Positions 13,201 through 25,292 of a stretch of 64,000 bases of DNA are shown here, piece by piece. The number at the start of each line of letters is the position of its first letter. Positions within the stretch are counted from its first letter, which is position 1. The position numbers and the translations under genes were made by a program. Under the pieces are notes generated by a model, which had not been told where the DNA came from, made no database searches, and worked only from the letters and a program-made list of their open reading frames with translations. The DNA lies in the NCBI RefSeq assembly GCF_964199755.1, contig NC_133897.1:112229579-112293578 (forward strand), read 5' to 3'. The DNA comes from Larus michahellis. Taxonomy: Eukaryota; Chordata; Aves; Charadriiformes; Laridae.

Positions 13201-16200
13201 ATATACACACACACACACAAAATTTTTGTATAAATGTATATGTATAAACACACATATTTCTTTTTTCATTTGGGAATGGGGAACTTTCACAGAAACTTTG
13301 AAGGAGAGTTCTCAAATTTATACCATACTTTTTCACATGTTAAAGAAGAATTCTGTTTGTGTTCACTTTCCTGATTACCATTAAGACAGTCATGAAAATG
13401 AATGCAGAAACGGATCTGAACTGGCATCCCTGGAACTCTAGAAGTTTTTTTTAATGCAGAATGTAATTTTATGGATTAGGCCTGTCTCTTGCAGTAAGTA
13501 ATATAAACTGCAAACTGTAGCTGCCTCTCTTCTGCAGTCAAAATCAGTCAGCAGGAAATAATGCACCCTTAGAAAATCCACAATCTCACTCCTACTTGAA
13601 TTTTTTACAGTAGTGTGACTCAGGAAATTAAAAGTTTTACAAAGCTGAACTTTCTTTTTCCCATGACCCAGAGAAAATCAACAAATTAATTTTTTTGTTT
13701 GTTGTTTGGATGCACAAGGCACACATTGAAATCTAAGCTCATCGTCTGTTCTGTTGTTCTGTCCCAATTTCTTTTAGTAGATATGCTTTTTTTTTTTCCT
13801 CCCCCCCGCCCCTGCTTTTTCCCTGGGAAATGAACATCCAGTTCTGGCACATTTCCTGCTGACCTTAATTATCTTTGCTCTCCCATAAACTGTTCAGGGG
13901 CTGTTAGTATAAGTGTTGTGCAGGTGCTACTCTCACAGATTTGAATTAAGTTCTGTACGTCCAGAAGGTCTAACCAGACTGCTAGTACTGAATCTTGCTT
14001 TTGGTTTCACAGTTGAACAACTGGTAGTGGTATTCAGAGTTCCTGAAAACGCTTAAAGATAAAAAAGCTTCTCTCAAAGACTCAAAGAGAAAAAAATTGG
14101 ATAAAATAAAGAGAAAATATCTTCTGCAGAAACAGTTGCTTCCCTAGGACTAGAGCAGTAGCTATTTTCTTTTGTGCCCTCAACATACACTGCGTGATGC
14201 CACATGATGCTTGCAACCACGAGCTTAAAATGTTCTGCATATAGCACAGAAGGAGACTTTTTGAATTTTCCAAATGCTACTTTGCCTTTCCCTCAGTAGA
14301 AAGGGACTATTTTGATGGCATTATGGGCCCCAGTTGGTATGAAGAGGGAAGTAGGAAGCGTTTGTTACTATTTTCATCTCCATTAACGATAACAGCTGAA
14401 GGATGAAATGTTAGTGTGCAACTGAGAAACGAGAAAGACTTGAACACGTGTTTGGACTTCTCAGTCAAACATAACACTTTGCAGACTCCTCACTGTAAAT
14501 ATTCCAATATTGTTATTGTTGGTGCTGTATCATTTGACTTTTGCTTTTACAAATCTTGTAATTAGCACCTAAATGCAACCATATGCTTCGGCTGTGCTGC
14601 TGTCTGCAGAGGAACCTCATCTTCTCACAGACGGAGCACCTTCCATCCCATCTCAGATTGCCCATCTTCCCCATAAATTATGCCTCTGCTTCAACCTTCT
14701 GCCAAGTCCCCCAGCCAGAGCCTGAACTGTTGCCGTTGTCTTGCCAGTTGAAGAAAGGCGAAATGGGAACCTCTTTAAAGACAAGAGTATTTCTGTGTAA
14801 AGTGTTTTGCCTTCAAGTATCTCTTCAACTAAGTCTTTCCCTCACCTTTTCCTTACAGCAGGGTGTGATGCTGCAGTACGCACATACAGAAATGCTAACG
14901 TGAAGCCGGGGCCACAGCCATGCCATTGAGAAAGTCTTGACGTCCAAGAACAATTTTTCCAAAACGGATGTAGGACAAATGAGGTGAAAATTTTATGAAA
15001 TTTGGGCTAATCAGTTAAAATCAGCCCCTTGCTGTTATACAGTCCTGTGTATTGTGAGAGGCCCTCCAGGCCAAAATCAGATGTGTTGCTCTATGGCTCT
15101 CTGTCCTGTAAAAACATGCAAACTAAGCAAAACATTCAGCCCCAAGTACTGGAGACCAAATTGTAGGAACAGCTTGAGAAGTAGGGGAGGTCGCCATGTT
15201 ACTACAAGCAGTTAATTTAATACGCCAGCCTGCCAGCTCTGTTGACCTCTCATCAGATCTGGATTAAAGTTTTCTCCCACTGAAAATGAGTCCAGTAATT
15301 TTAGCCCAGCCTTAGTAGACATCTGTTCATACCATGCTGCCACTCTGAAATTCGTTGCTGGGACAGCAGGGAACAGCACAGAATCAACTGCAGGAGTGAT
15401 ACCCAGTCAAGCGCAGGAGGTTCAAACTGGGGCTCTCCCTCACCTATGCCCTGATGGGGGTCTGAGGGCAGAAAGCTGGGAAGCTAGAGTTGGATGTCAC
15501 CCTCCGGAATGGCTGTGTCCTGGTTTTAATGTCTACAGGATTAAAGCCACACTTAACACCAAAGGCGAGAACTTGTGTAACAATAACACAGGCAAATAGT
15601 ACGATAGCCTTTTTCAACCAGTAGCCCCTGATATTCTGGCTGCGCCTATCCGCACTTCAAGGATCTACCAGAAAAACTATCAAAACAAAAAAGCATGAAT
15701 TAAGATCATACATATCACTTAGCCAACAGAGCGAAGAAGAAACAAACATGGGACAGGATTACATTTATAACAGATTTTCCTGATATTTCTCTTCACTTCT
15801 GAGTACATTTCCAACATCTCAAGACTCATCGTTGCCACTCTGCAAATGGCACAGATTCAAATGAGACCCCTTTTAATTTTTCTGCCTCCTATGATACATT
15901 TTTTCGGCTCGGAGAACATAAGAATCAAGATAATTTAAGAGAAAGAGAAATAACAGAAAACTTCATTGATGCTTTCAACAGCCAGATTAAGGAAAAGACT
16001 GAAGACAATTTAAATGGTCTTTAAATGTTTTCATTGCACTTTAAATTAAACCTTGATGCTACTGTGGACTCTTCATTGCAAGTGTTTTAATCTAGTCTAG
16101 GTAAATCTAGTTTTAACCTATTGTTTAGTCTAAATGCACTCACTGTCTGAACCAACTCCAACCAAAACCAACAACCAATATCAGCAAAAAATAATCGTCT

Positions 16201-19200
16201 TGAAGAAAAAGCAATTCCTTCATTTGCTTATAAAGTCAGAAGTTAACTGTACAGACTTTATTAAGTCAGGGGTTTTTCAGTTCCAAAATCTATGCTGACC
16301 TTACAACTTTTGTTCCTATTCTGAGTAACTCGAGTGCTTCTGATGATTTTCACTTTATGCGAAATGTGTACGTTTCATGTTATCTGGCAGACTGTTCAAG
16401 GAAAAAAACCCACAACATAAGAGTGGAGATGAGAAAAGAGAACTGCCAGCAATAGTAGAAGGACTATTACAAAAATAATAGGCTTGTAAAGCCTGGCACT
16501 GTCTTGAGAATCACAGCCAAGAACCACACATTATGCTGTACAGTACCACTTCAATATGTGATCACATACAACACGTACTTAGAAAGCCATATTTAGTATA
16601 TAATGTTCTTTCTACTCTGTCTTATGGTGTTTTGTTTTTTTTTCCAGCAGCATTGCCGACAATCAGATTAGTAGCGGAGCCCTGCAGATTTTCATCTTTG
16701 TTGATTTCTGCGCAGCGCCAGAGTGCAAGGCTCATCTCCACCAGCGATGCACACAGTTAGAAGGAAGTCATGCAGTATTTAAGGGATACACAGGCTCTGC
16801 ACTGGCTCGGCAGGAAGATGAATTTTATCCTTGTGGACTGAAGTCAAACGTGGAAATTGATTGCAAAGTCTCTGCATCAAGCCAAACCCGGCCAACTAAT
16901 ACAAAACCTCTCTCTAATCTGTGCATGTGCTAGGAGTTGTTATTTTCAAATTGACCATAATAATTCAAGAGGACTCAACAATCTGATCTATTTTTAAAAC
17001 CTTGGGTTGACACCCCATATAGTAATTTATATCCTGTTTATGTACACGCATCAAATGATGATGATAAACAACCCTGATTCTCAGTGATCTCAGGATTCTA
17101 TACAACACAAGGTACATGTGATTCCGTACGATACTTGTTCTGATCTGGCAAACGCTTATGTGAGACGGCAAAAGAAAGCACAGGAAAGGTCTGCAGGATG
17201 TGGCCTTTGCTATCATTAATTTCAGCTATATTTTAATAGATATCCACAGCATAATTCTTAATACAATAGAGAACAGATCAGTATTCTGAAAATCATGGGG
17301 ATACATACGAAACCCCCATACATGATGTCCCTACAGCGGAAACAATACTATTAAATACATATATTAAGAAACGTAACTATTAGAAAATAATAAAGCACTA
17401 AGTATAGGGAAGTGGTACTTTTTAAAAACAGGAGTCCTATGAAAGTGTCCAACAGCAATAGGCTAATATGTGAGAGAGGGATATATAAACTTTTAAAATT
17501 CCCTTTAAATGCCAGTCAGATATGCTCTTAAAGGAAAAAAGGTCATTGATAGTTTCTTTCTATAGGCACCCACCTGTGGGAGGGAAACTTCTCTTTCAGA
17601 ACGGAAATAATTAAATTTTCCACAAAATGATCAGTTTCTGTCACAAGATCTGCTGCAGATGTCTTTGTGGACACTTGTTTTTCCTCTGTTAGAGCTTTCC
17701 TAATAATCTGAAAAAGAAGATCACAAATCAGATTTGTTGGCCATTCATCCTGTGCAAACTAAAATAATATATTTACCAAAAAATTATAGCTAATCCTGAA
17801 AACCAACTGTAGACCTAATTCTACCGGAGCTTGTTCTAATTCTTCTGACTAAAAATCCTTCTGAGATAATGAGCAGTCTCTGGGAACACGGCATTTTGAA
17901 TGGCTCTGCAAGAACCTTTCTTGACAGTTCAGAAAAGGATTGATGAATGGGATGCAACTAATGGAATAAAAGGATGATGGCAGGCATCATGATTTAGGAA
18001 ATTACAAAAACTACATGTAAGATAAGAAACAGCCTTGAGGCTAAAGAATTTTTAACGGAAATTCTTTTTTTTTTAAAATTTACAGGGCCAATACCCCACT
18101 GCTCTCTTACTTTAAAAAACACGCTATAAAGCAAACCCTGTTGGTTTATTTTTTTGCCAACAAAGACAAACAAAGTTTATTTTTCCTTGTGCATATGGTT
18201 TTTTTGGAACTTCAAGTGCTGGCCACCCACTAGTTCCCAAAGAATTGCTATATATTTAACAAAACCAAAAATTCAGACTTTTCCCCAGATACAGACCCAG
18301 TGATCTAACCCTGGATTCTGCTCTGGAAAAGTCTTTATCTCCTTTTCAAGGGTTTTAGTGCTATAAACTCTGAACTGCACCACATCAAGAACAAATGCAC
18401 ATACGAGAAAACAGTTAATAAAAGCTTTTTTCCAATTTTCCCATTTTCTTTCTGTTTTTTTCCACTCCTTCATTAAAAAGGAAAATAAGGGGGCAGGATG
18501 CAAAAGAAGCTGACTTATTTTTTAACCGGTAAAAATGATAAGCTATTTGAAATTAGGAAAACCAAAACAAAGCAAAAATTAAGCCCCACTTATTTGTATA
18601 GAATTATATTAACAAAAGCCAGCACCAACAAGACCAATATTCCAAGTCCCTTCTAAAACTTCTATATTTCAATTGCTTAACTAACTTTCCATTGATCGAA
18701 GTATTTTAAAACCACTGACAAATGTTTGATGACCAAAGAAACCAGTTCTGCTGTATTATGCATGGGAAAGGGAACCAGCAGCTCACAAATTTCAGTCTCA
18801 TCTCCTGGTTTTTGTAGGATAAAATACTACTTTTGAAGGGTGTGCTGATTGTTCTCACAAGTAATGGATATTGCTGATTGTTGCCTTAATAGGGAATGTA
18901 ACTGGACTAATGTTTCTGTTTCATGAGCTGTAAAACATTAGTTATGCCTATTTACTGAGATCGTGAGGGTAAGTTAGTGCTTTTTGGTTTGAGGTCTTGC
19001 TAAAGTTCATTATTGTGTATCAAAATATTAACACACTTAATATTTTTCTCCCCTCAACGCCCTGCATGGTTTTCTTGATGTTTTTTCCACAGAAGCATAA
19101 AAACGCAGCTTTAGGCAGGCCCTTGGGCTCCTCTTTGGTCCAAAGCAAAATCCAAACCACTCCAACCATCTCGGTTGTGTATTCTAAAAAAACTGCTACT

Positions 19201-22200
19201 CTGATACCTTTTATTTTAATTGCTCTTCTTTACTTTTATATTGCCTATAACAGTAAATGCCATGCTTAAGACTGAGCTCAGGGCTTTGCATGGTCAAACA
19301 GATGAGGAATACACTCCTTTACATAGAGAAGATTTGACTTCCTTTTTAGCAGTGCCATGTTCTTGACTCATATTCAGTTTTAATACATAATGGATTGAGG
19401 AGATTTTTGTAGACATTTAAACCAGTACATGCCAGCGCTTAGCAGGAGAGTGAGATCACACCTGAGCCCTGCTGCAATAAGAAGAGCGGAGGAGAAAGCC
19501 CTCTCCTGGGGACGTGCTCTGCAGTCGGTTGCTTTTCACCATGTGCTCCGGCACTTGAGCACTCCTTTCTGAATACAATCCTTTGCACCTCTCAGCACTG
19601 AACTTAATATTTTCCATTTCTGATCCTTTGTCCAGTTGTTCATGACCATTTGTAACTTTAACCCTGCCCGTTTCTCTGGTGACCTGCACCTGCCAGCCTG
19701 AGATCACTTTGGAGGTGCCAAAGGTGTGACTCTGATGGCCTTCTTGCCCATCTCCTCCTCTGCAGGCCCACGCCGAGGGGCCGTGACACACGTTACCCAG
19801 CCCTACGATGGACTGCTACTCCCCACCTCTTACACCACCGATGTGTTGAGGGGAGAGTAGGAGAGAAGTCATGATGCTGTGCCGAGGTCACCCACTGCAA
19901 ATGGGCACCGTGTCTGTACTAGCTCACCTGCAGTACCAGGTGACGTCGTGGGGTGGACGGGCCCCTGCTAATTCTCTGCCTTTTACAAGGTTCTGGCAAA
20001 AGGGACTCGTGCATTTGCACTGGCTTGTACAGGTATGTAATCCAAGCCAGAATCCAACATGCAAAGATCACATTCCCTGCATCATTGACGAAACAGCTTT
20101 TGTTCTTCAGAAATTCATCAAATAGCTCCGAGCGGTCCAGAATTCAACCTATGTTGAATAATCCCTAAAAAAATCATCTGCCTACAAAGAGTGTTAGAGC
20201 CTGGTGCCTCAGAGTACTTTGAAAGCATTACTCAGCTCCCCTCCTTGCAAAAGCCTTATGATAAGGTTTGTAGATACCTAGTGCTATTGCCTGCTCTTCC
20301 CAGCTGGGCATGGAACTCCATCAAAGTCCCTCTCTAGGTAACAGGGAGCAGATAAGTGGAAGACCAAAGGAACTACAGGTTGATGAAATGAAAACAGCTG
20401 ATTGCTCCTTATCTCTATTGTACAATGAAATTGGCAACCAAGGTGCTGTATTTTGGCTGTAAATGTATTTTACTAGGCTTTACCACTGTATTTATAGGTT
20501 GTCCCCAGATTATGGAGATTTTACAGCAATTTCTAAGCAGCTGATTTTTGAGAGCATGGTTATTTAGAGTAGAGTCACTTAACACTTTTAATCCCTACTG
20601 CCCCTCCTCTAATCGAGACTTGGCTACATCTTATCCTATACCTGCTTGGGAGTATATGCAAAGCGAAGGGCATCTACACCAGTACGTGCATGGAGACCAC
20701 ATCACAGAGCAAGACCCAGGTTGTCCCTGCTCCCTTCTTCGTTTGTCACGGAGCAGGGCAAGCAGAGCTGCAAGGGCTTGGAGCAGTCATGGTCCTGGAC
20801 TCTTCCTTTCCTAACACCTTTGTGACATTAAGTCATACAAAGTAGAGCGGAAAGGACAGAGGGCCAAGATGCCTTTTCCCCCAGGACCTGCCAGGAGAGA
20901 TACCTACAGTGAGGTGCTCGTGTTAGATATTTCATCTCCACACACCGCTTGCACTCACCACACACTCCTGGGAGCTCCATGATGGATTTACTTGCTTGCA
21001 TTATTGTCCTGAAATATTTGCTCACTGGTAAAAATCAAACATCTAAATAAAAAGCATAACTACCTGCAAAAAAAAATTTAGGAAATACCAATCTGGTTTG
21101 CTAAAAAATCTGTCCATGTTCCATAGAAAATAGCCTAACAATATCCTCTGGGAGCAAATACGGGGAGAAAAAAATATCCTGGCTTTTTAGAACATCAGTG
21201 AAAATTCTGCTTTGTTTTTGTGGGATTCTGCTAGGTCTCTTATGCCTCATAAAATTGTTTTCTGGGGAAAAAAAAAAGTGGGGGGCAAAAAAAGAGAGAG
21301 AGGGAAAAAAAAGTAGTTTGTGTGGACTTCAGCATGCTAGCTTCTAGTCTCAGTTTCTAACCCTTATTTTAACCTGGATGCACATCTACTAATTTTGGTA
21401 AAGTTTCTCCGACTGTAATTGCAGAGAACTGTGCAAATATTAGGCAGTGCTCTCAACAGCATCAAAGATGCAGAGACTAGTTGAGCCTGCTTTTCTTTAG
21501 CAAAAAGTGATATTAAGCCAATGGCCACACTCTCATGAATACAGCAAGCAGAGTTTGCTCACAGAAAAAAGCAGAAGAGAGGTTTGAAAAAGTGCAGTTA
21601 CGTGTGGCCTTACAAAGCGAATTAGACATCATTTTAATGCAGGTCAATTACAGAGATTACAAAACCATGAAACAGCCATCTATATTAAACAGGAGCCTGT
21701 GATACTTCATAAAAATAATGGAACTAAGTAACAGGACGGGCAAGAGAGACAATGATTTTTAACCCGGGAATAGAAGTTACTCCAGCAACATCACTTTTGA
21801 CACATATTAAAGCAATCATTTCTTTACCGGTCTTTTAAGTTTAGAAGAAGCTATTCCAGAGTGTAGATGCCTATCTGTTGGACAGAAGATACATTTTACT
21901 TATACTCATGAAACATGATGCAATATAAACCAAACAGTTGTGTAAGCCAAAAGGGAAGACTAGGAAACTGTATTCCTGGTTAACTTCTAGAAATCCAAAA
22001 TCTTGACTTGAATGCCTTTCTTCTGGTTGGCCTCTGCACCGGGACTCCTGCAGACACTTTCTAACGATTCCAAGCCTTCCTAACCTGCTGTGGGCCTGGG
22101 AAATGGAGAGCCTTAAAAGAAAGGACAGAGTGGCAAAATTTCATGCAGGAATGGAGACAGGACTCAGATCTGGGGAAACAGAGAGTGCAAGCAGATTTCT

Positions 22201-25200
22201 GGAAATAGAGGTGAAGGCGGAGAGGTCTGAGGGATAGGAAGAGAGGCAGAAGAAAAAGATGAACTTGACCAGTAGAACTGACTATTTTTGGTGACCAAAC
22301 TAAAACTCAATTTTATCAGTCAATTTTCAACAAAAATCCAGTCCCATCAAACCTATGTTACACTGCATTTGGTATCCTCATCTCTAGCTTCTTTTGGGAA
22401 TAGCTAGAAGTGGATTGACATTTAAATAAAAGATATAGCCCTATCTGCATGTTTTCTTCAACAAGTATCTCTGATGGTTTTCGTAACTAAGAACATCCCT
22501 TAACATTATGGGCTAGATGAGGTGACGGTGAGGTGGCTCGAGAGCTGGCTGTGTGACAGAACTCAGAGGGTTGTGATCAGCGGCACAGAGTCCAGTTGGA
22601 GGCCTGTAACCAGTGGTGTCCCCCAGGGGTCAATACTCGGTCCAATTTTGTTCAGTACATTCATTAATGACTTGGATGATGGGACAGAGTGTATCCACAG
22701 CAAGTTCACTGATGATACCAAATCGGGAGGGGTGGCTGACACTCCGGAGGGCCGTGCTGCCATCCAGCGGACCTGGACAGGCTGAAGAGCTGGGCAGAGA
22801 AGAACCTAATGAGGTTCAACAAAAGCAAGTGCAAGGTCCTCCACCTGGGGAGGAAGAATGCTAAGCACCAGCATAGGTTAGGGGTGGACCTGCTGGGAAG
22901 TAGTTCTGAGGAGAAGGATCTGGGGGTCCTGGTAGACAGTAAATTACCCATGAGCCAACAATGTGCCCTTGTTGCCAAAAAGGCCAATGGAATCCTGGGC
23001 TGCATAGGGAAGAGTGTGGCCAGTAGGTCGAAGGAGGTCATTCTCCCCCTCTACTCTGCACTGGTGAGGCCACAACTGGAATACTGCGTCCAGTTTTGGG
23101 CTCCCCAGTTCAAGAGGGACAGGGAACTACTGGAGCGGGTCCAGCGTAGGGCAACTAAGATGATTGAGGGACTGGAGCATCTCCCTTATGAGGAAAGGCT
23201 GAGAGAGCTGGGACTCTTTAGCCTGGAGAAGAGAAGGCTGAGGGGAGACCTTATTATGGCATACAAGTATCTAAAGGGTGGGTTGAAGGAGGATGGTGCC
23301 AGGCTCTTTTCATTGGTTCCCAGTGACAGGACGAGGGGCAACGGGCACAAGTTAGAACATAGGAAGTTCCGTTCAAATACACGGAAAAACTTCCTTACAG
23401 TGAGGGTGACAGAGCACTGGAACAGGCTGCCCAGGGAGGTTGTGGAGTCCCCTTCTCTGGAGATTTTCAAGACTGGCCTGGATGCAGCCCTGAGTGATGT
23501 GCTCTAGGCAATCCTGCTCTAGCAGGGGAGCTGGACTAGATGATCTCTAGAGGTCCCTTCCAACTCTGAAGTTTCTGTGATTCTGTGATTACAAAGTTAA
23601 TAAAAACCTACGCAGTTCCAAAGTCCTACTTCACAACATCCTTGACTGGTTTAAATTTGGACTGACAAGGAATCGGCCATTTCCTGCCAGCTGCAAGGTA
23701 GCGATGGCAAATTGGGAACTAAAAAGATGCGAGGATTAACCATCTGGAATGTTTATTTCTTCCAGGAAAAGGTGCTCAGCTGTAATCTTCTGGGCAATCA
23801 AAATGGCTGGAGATGGTTACAGCTGTCTTCACGAATTGATATTTTGAGAAATAAGGTGTGGAAGTTTGAGTAAGTCTGAGAGTCTCTCTTGTGAAATGGC
23901 TGGCAGAATGAATATGCTGGAGAAACTCCCGTTTGCAGAGTCTGTGAGAGCATGACCTGTCATCCCGATTTGGATTATCCATTTATTCTTTGTATTACTA
24001 AAACAAGTCTCCTCTCCTCTGGCATTCTGTTCATCTTTGTCTTCTACCAAGGAGAAAATACATTTAATAATACATACTAAGGAAAAGTTACAGGTCCTGG
24101 ACTCAAGACAGAAAAGGAAGCTCCTTAAATGATAGTGTACAGGTACAAAGTGTTTCAAAATATAGCAGAATGGAAGCAGAAAAGAAATACACGTTGCTGA
24201 GGTTTGTCTTTTACCCAATTTCTCATCTGAACAATCTGCTGATCCCACTTCTTGGCTCTGCTAGAGTCAGTGGAAGTTTTGCTGTTGCACTCCGTGGGGA
24301 CAGGATGTCTCCTTAGCTGACTAACCTTCTGCTGTGTTGAAACACGGGTCTTAAATAAGCCACTCCAGATCTTAACAGAGCCACTGCTCATTTATCTCTA
24401 GCAAGTGAATTTCAGTCACTCTGAAGAAACTAGTATATATAATAAGAAGATAAAACCTCTCTGACATGACTATTTTCCTCTGCATAAACTGCTCAAATGC
24501 TGGTACTGTAAAGTGTAAATACACAATATTCTGGATAAATGCACCACAGCATAAACCCCCAGTTGTAGATAAATTCAACCTCAGCATCACAGCATGCTCC
24601 AAAACATTACAGCAGCATAATAAATGCTTGGCGTGTATTTGAGAAAAGTTACCAAAGCACCTTCACGCTGACAAATCTTTACGCCGTTTTTTTTTTTTTT
24701 AAATTTTAATTAAATAAAAATACTCCCAATCACAAAATAAATCTGTTTTCACCCGAAGCACTTCCTCGTCCTTATGCTGGATGCAGTCCCCGAGGGATGG
24801 GGACCCCCGAGAGATGGGGATCCCGAGGGAAGCGTCCCCGAGGGATGGGGACCCCCCCCCGCGGCAGAGGGGAGGGAAGCGGCCGAGGGCTCCGGCGGCG
24901 GCCCGGCTGAGCGGGGCAGAGCTCTGCCGCCTTCCTTCTCCTCCTCCCCAGCTCTACCACACGGCCTTTCCTCAAAACCCACCCTCAGCTCTTTTTTTTT
25001 TTTTTCTCGTTAATTTTAGGAGTTCAGCCGGTACAACCGCCCGGCAAGAGGATGCTCCAGCCGCGGACCAACCCGACCCGCTCCTCCCGGGTCCCTCCGC
25101 GGCTCCGTCCCGCCGCCGGGCAGCCCCCCCCAGGACTGAGGGGAGCCGGGCGGGCGGCGGGTCTCTCACCTGCCCGGCGCGGAGCGCCAGCTGCACGGCC

Positions 25201-25292
25201 ACCTCCGCGCACTCCTTCCAGGGGTCCCCGCCGCCACCGGCCGCTGCCGCCGCCGACCCCCCTTCCTCCTCCTCGTCCTCGCAAGGCTTCAT
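4151..25292 (-). CDS. IMPA2: IMPA2, inositol monophosphatase 2 (8 coding exons, 297 aa)
   Basis: Encodes a Mg2+-dependent, lithium-sensitive cytosolic phosphatase that releases free myo-inositol from inositol monophosphates for phosphatidylinositol resynthesis. Coding exons in transcript order are 25170-25292, 17574-17707, 12987-13091, 11532-11577, 9097-9205, 5447-5555, 5120-5271 and 4151-4266; they sum to 894 nt with matching phases. Visible family motifs are IAEE (metal ligand Glu90), WIIDPVDGT (Asp110 and Asp113) and the C-terminal [17 protein letters not shown] (Asp240). The protein ends RRDDEN, close to mammalian IMPA2. Ser/Val/Glu/Thr at 'VSKETDISKAL' and the N-terminal DPWKECAE block favour IMPA2 over IMPA1. 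Residues 5-23 are an acidic then Ala/Gly-rich insert, making it about nine residues longer than human IMPA2. The gene starts in a CpG island and lies head to head with the coiled-coil gene and MPPE1. Confidence 0.96.
5120..5271 (-). CDS. IMPA2: IMPA2 coding exon 7
   Basis: Acceptor TTTAG|GGTCC and donor TCGG|GTGAGT. Encodes [20 protein letters not shown] and the second family signature, [17 protein letters not shown], with the metal ligand Asp240. Intron 6 upstream is only 175 nt. Confidence 0.95.
5447..5555 (-). CDS. IMPA2: IMPA2 coding exon 6
   Basis: Acceptor TTGCAG|ATATCT and donor ATGG|GTAAGA. Encodes [20 protein letters not shown] and then [16 protein letters not shown] second in-frame CAG acceptor lies about 60 nt upstream but would add unconserved residues. 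Confidence 0.88.
9097..9205 (-). CDS. IMPA2: IMPA2 coding exon 5
   Basis: Acceptor TTAAAG|CTTGAA and donor GACAG|GTTGGT. Encodes [20 protein letters not shown] and onward to VSKET. The donor GTTGGT was preferred to an upstream GTATCA at 9112 because only it keeps the conserved VSxETD block in frame with the next exon. Confidence 0.88.
10020..10225 (+). repeat. MIR-family SINE fragment
   Basis: Contains blocks typical of the MIR core and tail: 'GGCACTATTAGCAATATTTTATTTAG', 'TTAAGTGACTTACACAAGGTCACAG' and 'GTAACAAGGTCAATA', in the expected order and spacing. It is an old copy, in IMPA2 intron 4 and antisense to that gene. Ends are approximate. Confidence 0.65.
11532..11577 (-). CDS. IMPA2: IMPA2 coding exon 4
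   Basis: A 46-nt exon with acceptor ACACAG|ATTTCC and donor AAAGAG|GTATGA. Encodes [15 protein letters not shown], the strand after the catalytic loop, and ends in phase 0. Confidence 0.93.
12271..12310. repeat. T-rich (TTTTG)n simple repeat
   Basis: Several TTTTG units followed by a T run, inside IMPA2 intron 3. Confidence 0.85.
12987..13091 (-). CDS. IMPA2: IMPA2 coding exon 3 (catalytic metal-binding motif)
   Basis: Acceptor GCAG|GTTTAT and donor CACAG|GTAAGT. Encodes FIAEE and [14 protein letters not shown], which supply Glu90, Asp110 and Asp113, the metal-binding residues of the family. Human IMPA2 has DPIDGT where this protein has DPVDGT. Confidence 0.96.
13194..13219. repeat. (TA)n(CA)n microsatellite
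   Basis: TATATATATATA joined to ACACACACACACA, inside IMPA2 intron 2, about 100 bases upstream of exon 3 in transcript direction. Confidence 0.85.
17574..17707 (-). CDS. IMPA2: IMPA2 coding exon 2
   Basis: Acceptor CAG|ATTATT and donor CACAG|GTGGGTG. Encodes residues 42-86, including [18 protein letters not shown], the conserved N-terminal IMPase block. It ends after two bases of the Arg86 codon. Confidence 0.95.
22517..23590 (+). mobile_element. CR1 LINE, 5'-truncated copy
   Basis: About 1.07 kb of the 3' part of a CR1 non-LTR retrotransposon in IMPA2 intron 1, antisense to the gene. The reverse-transcriptase C-terminal part reads [10 protein letters not shown], then [10 protein letters not shown], then after one frame change near 22785-22809 a 232-codon frame with [48 protein letters not shown] and [17 protein letters not shown]. 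The 3' untranslated part has the CR1 hallmark of an ACTAGATGATCTCTAGAGGTC-type block followed by CCCTTCCAACTCTGAAG, and ends in TCTGTGATTCTGTGATT, the tandem octamer tail. It is one frameshift from open over the region present, so it is fairly young, but it is 5'-truncated and immobile. The 3' end points to a CR1 subgroup different from the copy at 35290. Confidence 0.97.
24786..24860. repeat. GC-rich minisatellite near IMPA2 exon 1
   Basis: Three to four imperfect copies of a 17-20-mer of the form CCCGAGGGATGGGGAC lie within IMPA2 intron 1, about 300 bases downstream of exon 1. Spacing varies between copies. Open frames across it on both strands are repeat artefacts. Confidence 0.8.
25170..25292 (-). 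CDS. IMPA2: IMPA2 coding exon 1
   Basis: 41 codons from ATG at 25292 to the donor AG|GTGAGA. It begins [10 protein letters not shown], followed by an Ala/Gly tract, then [19 protein letters not shown], the start of the first IMPase helix. This Met was chosen because it aligns with the human MKP start. It ends in phase 0. Confidence 0.93.

Noticed and set aside
22563-23470. Minus-strand frames across the CR1
   Set aside because: Shadows of the plus-strand CR1 reverse-transcriptase sequence.
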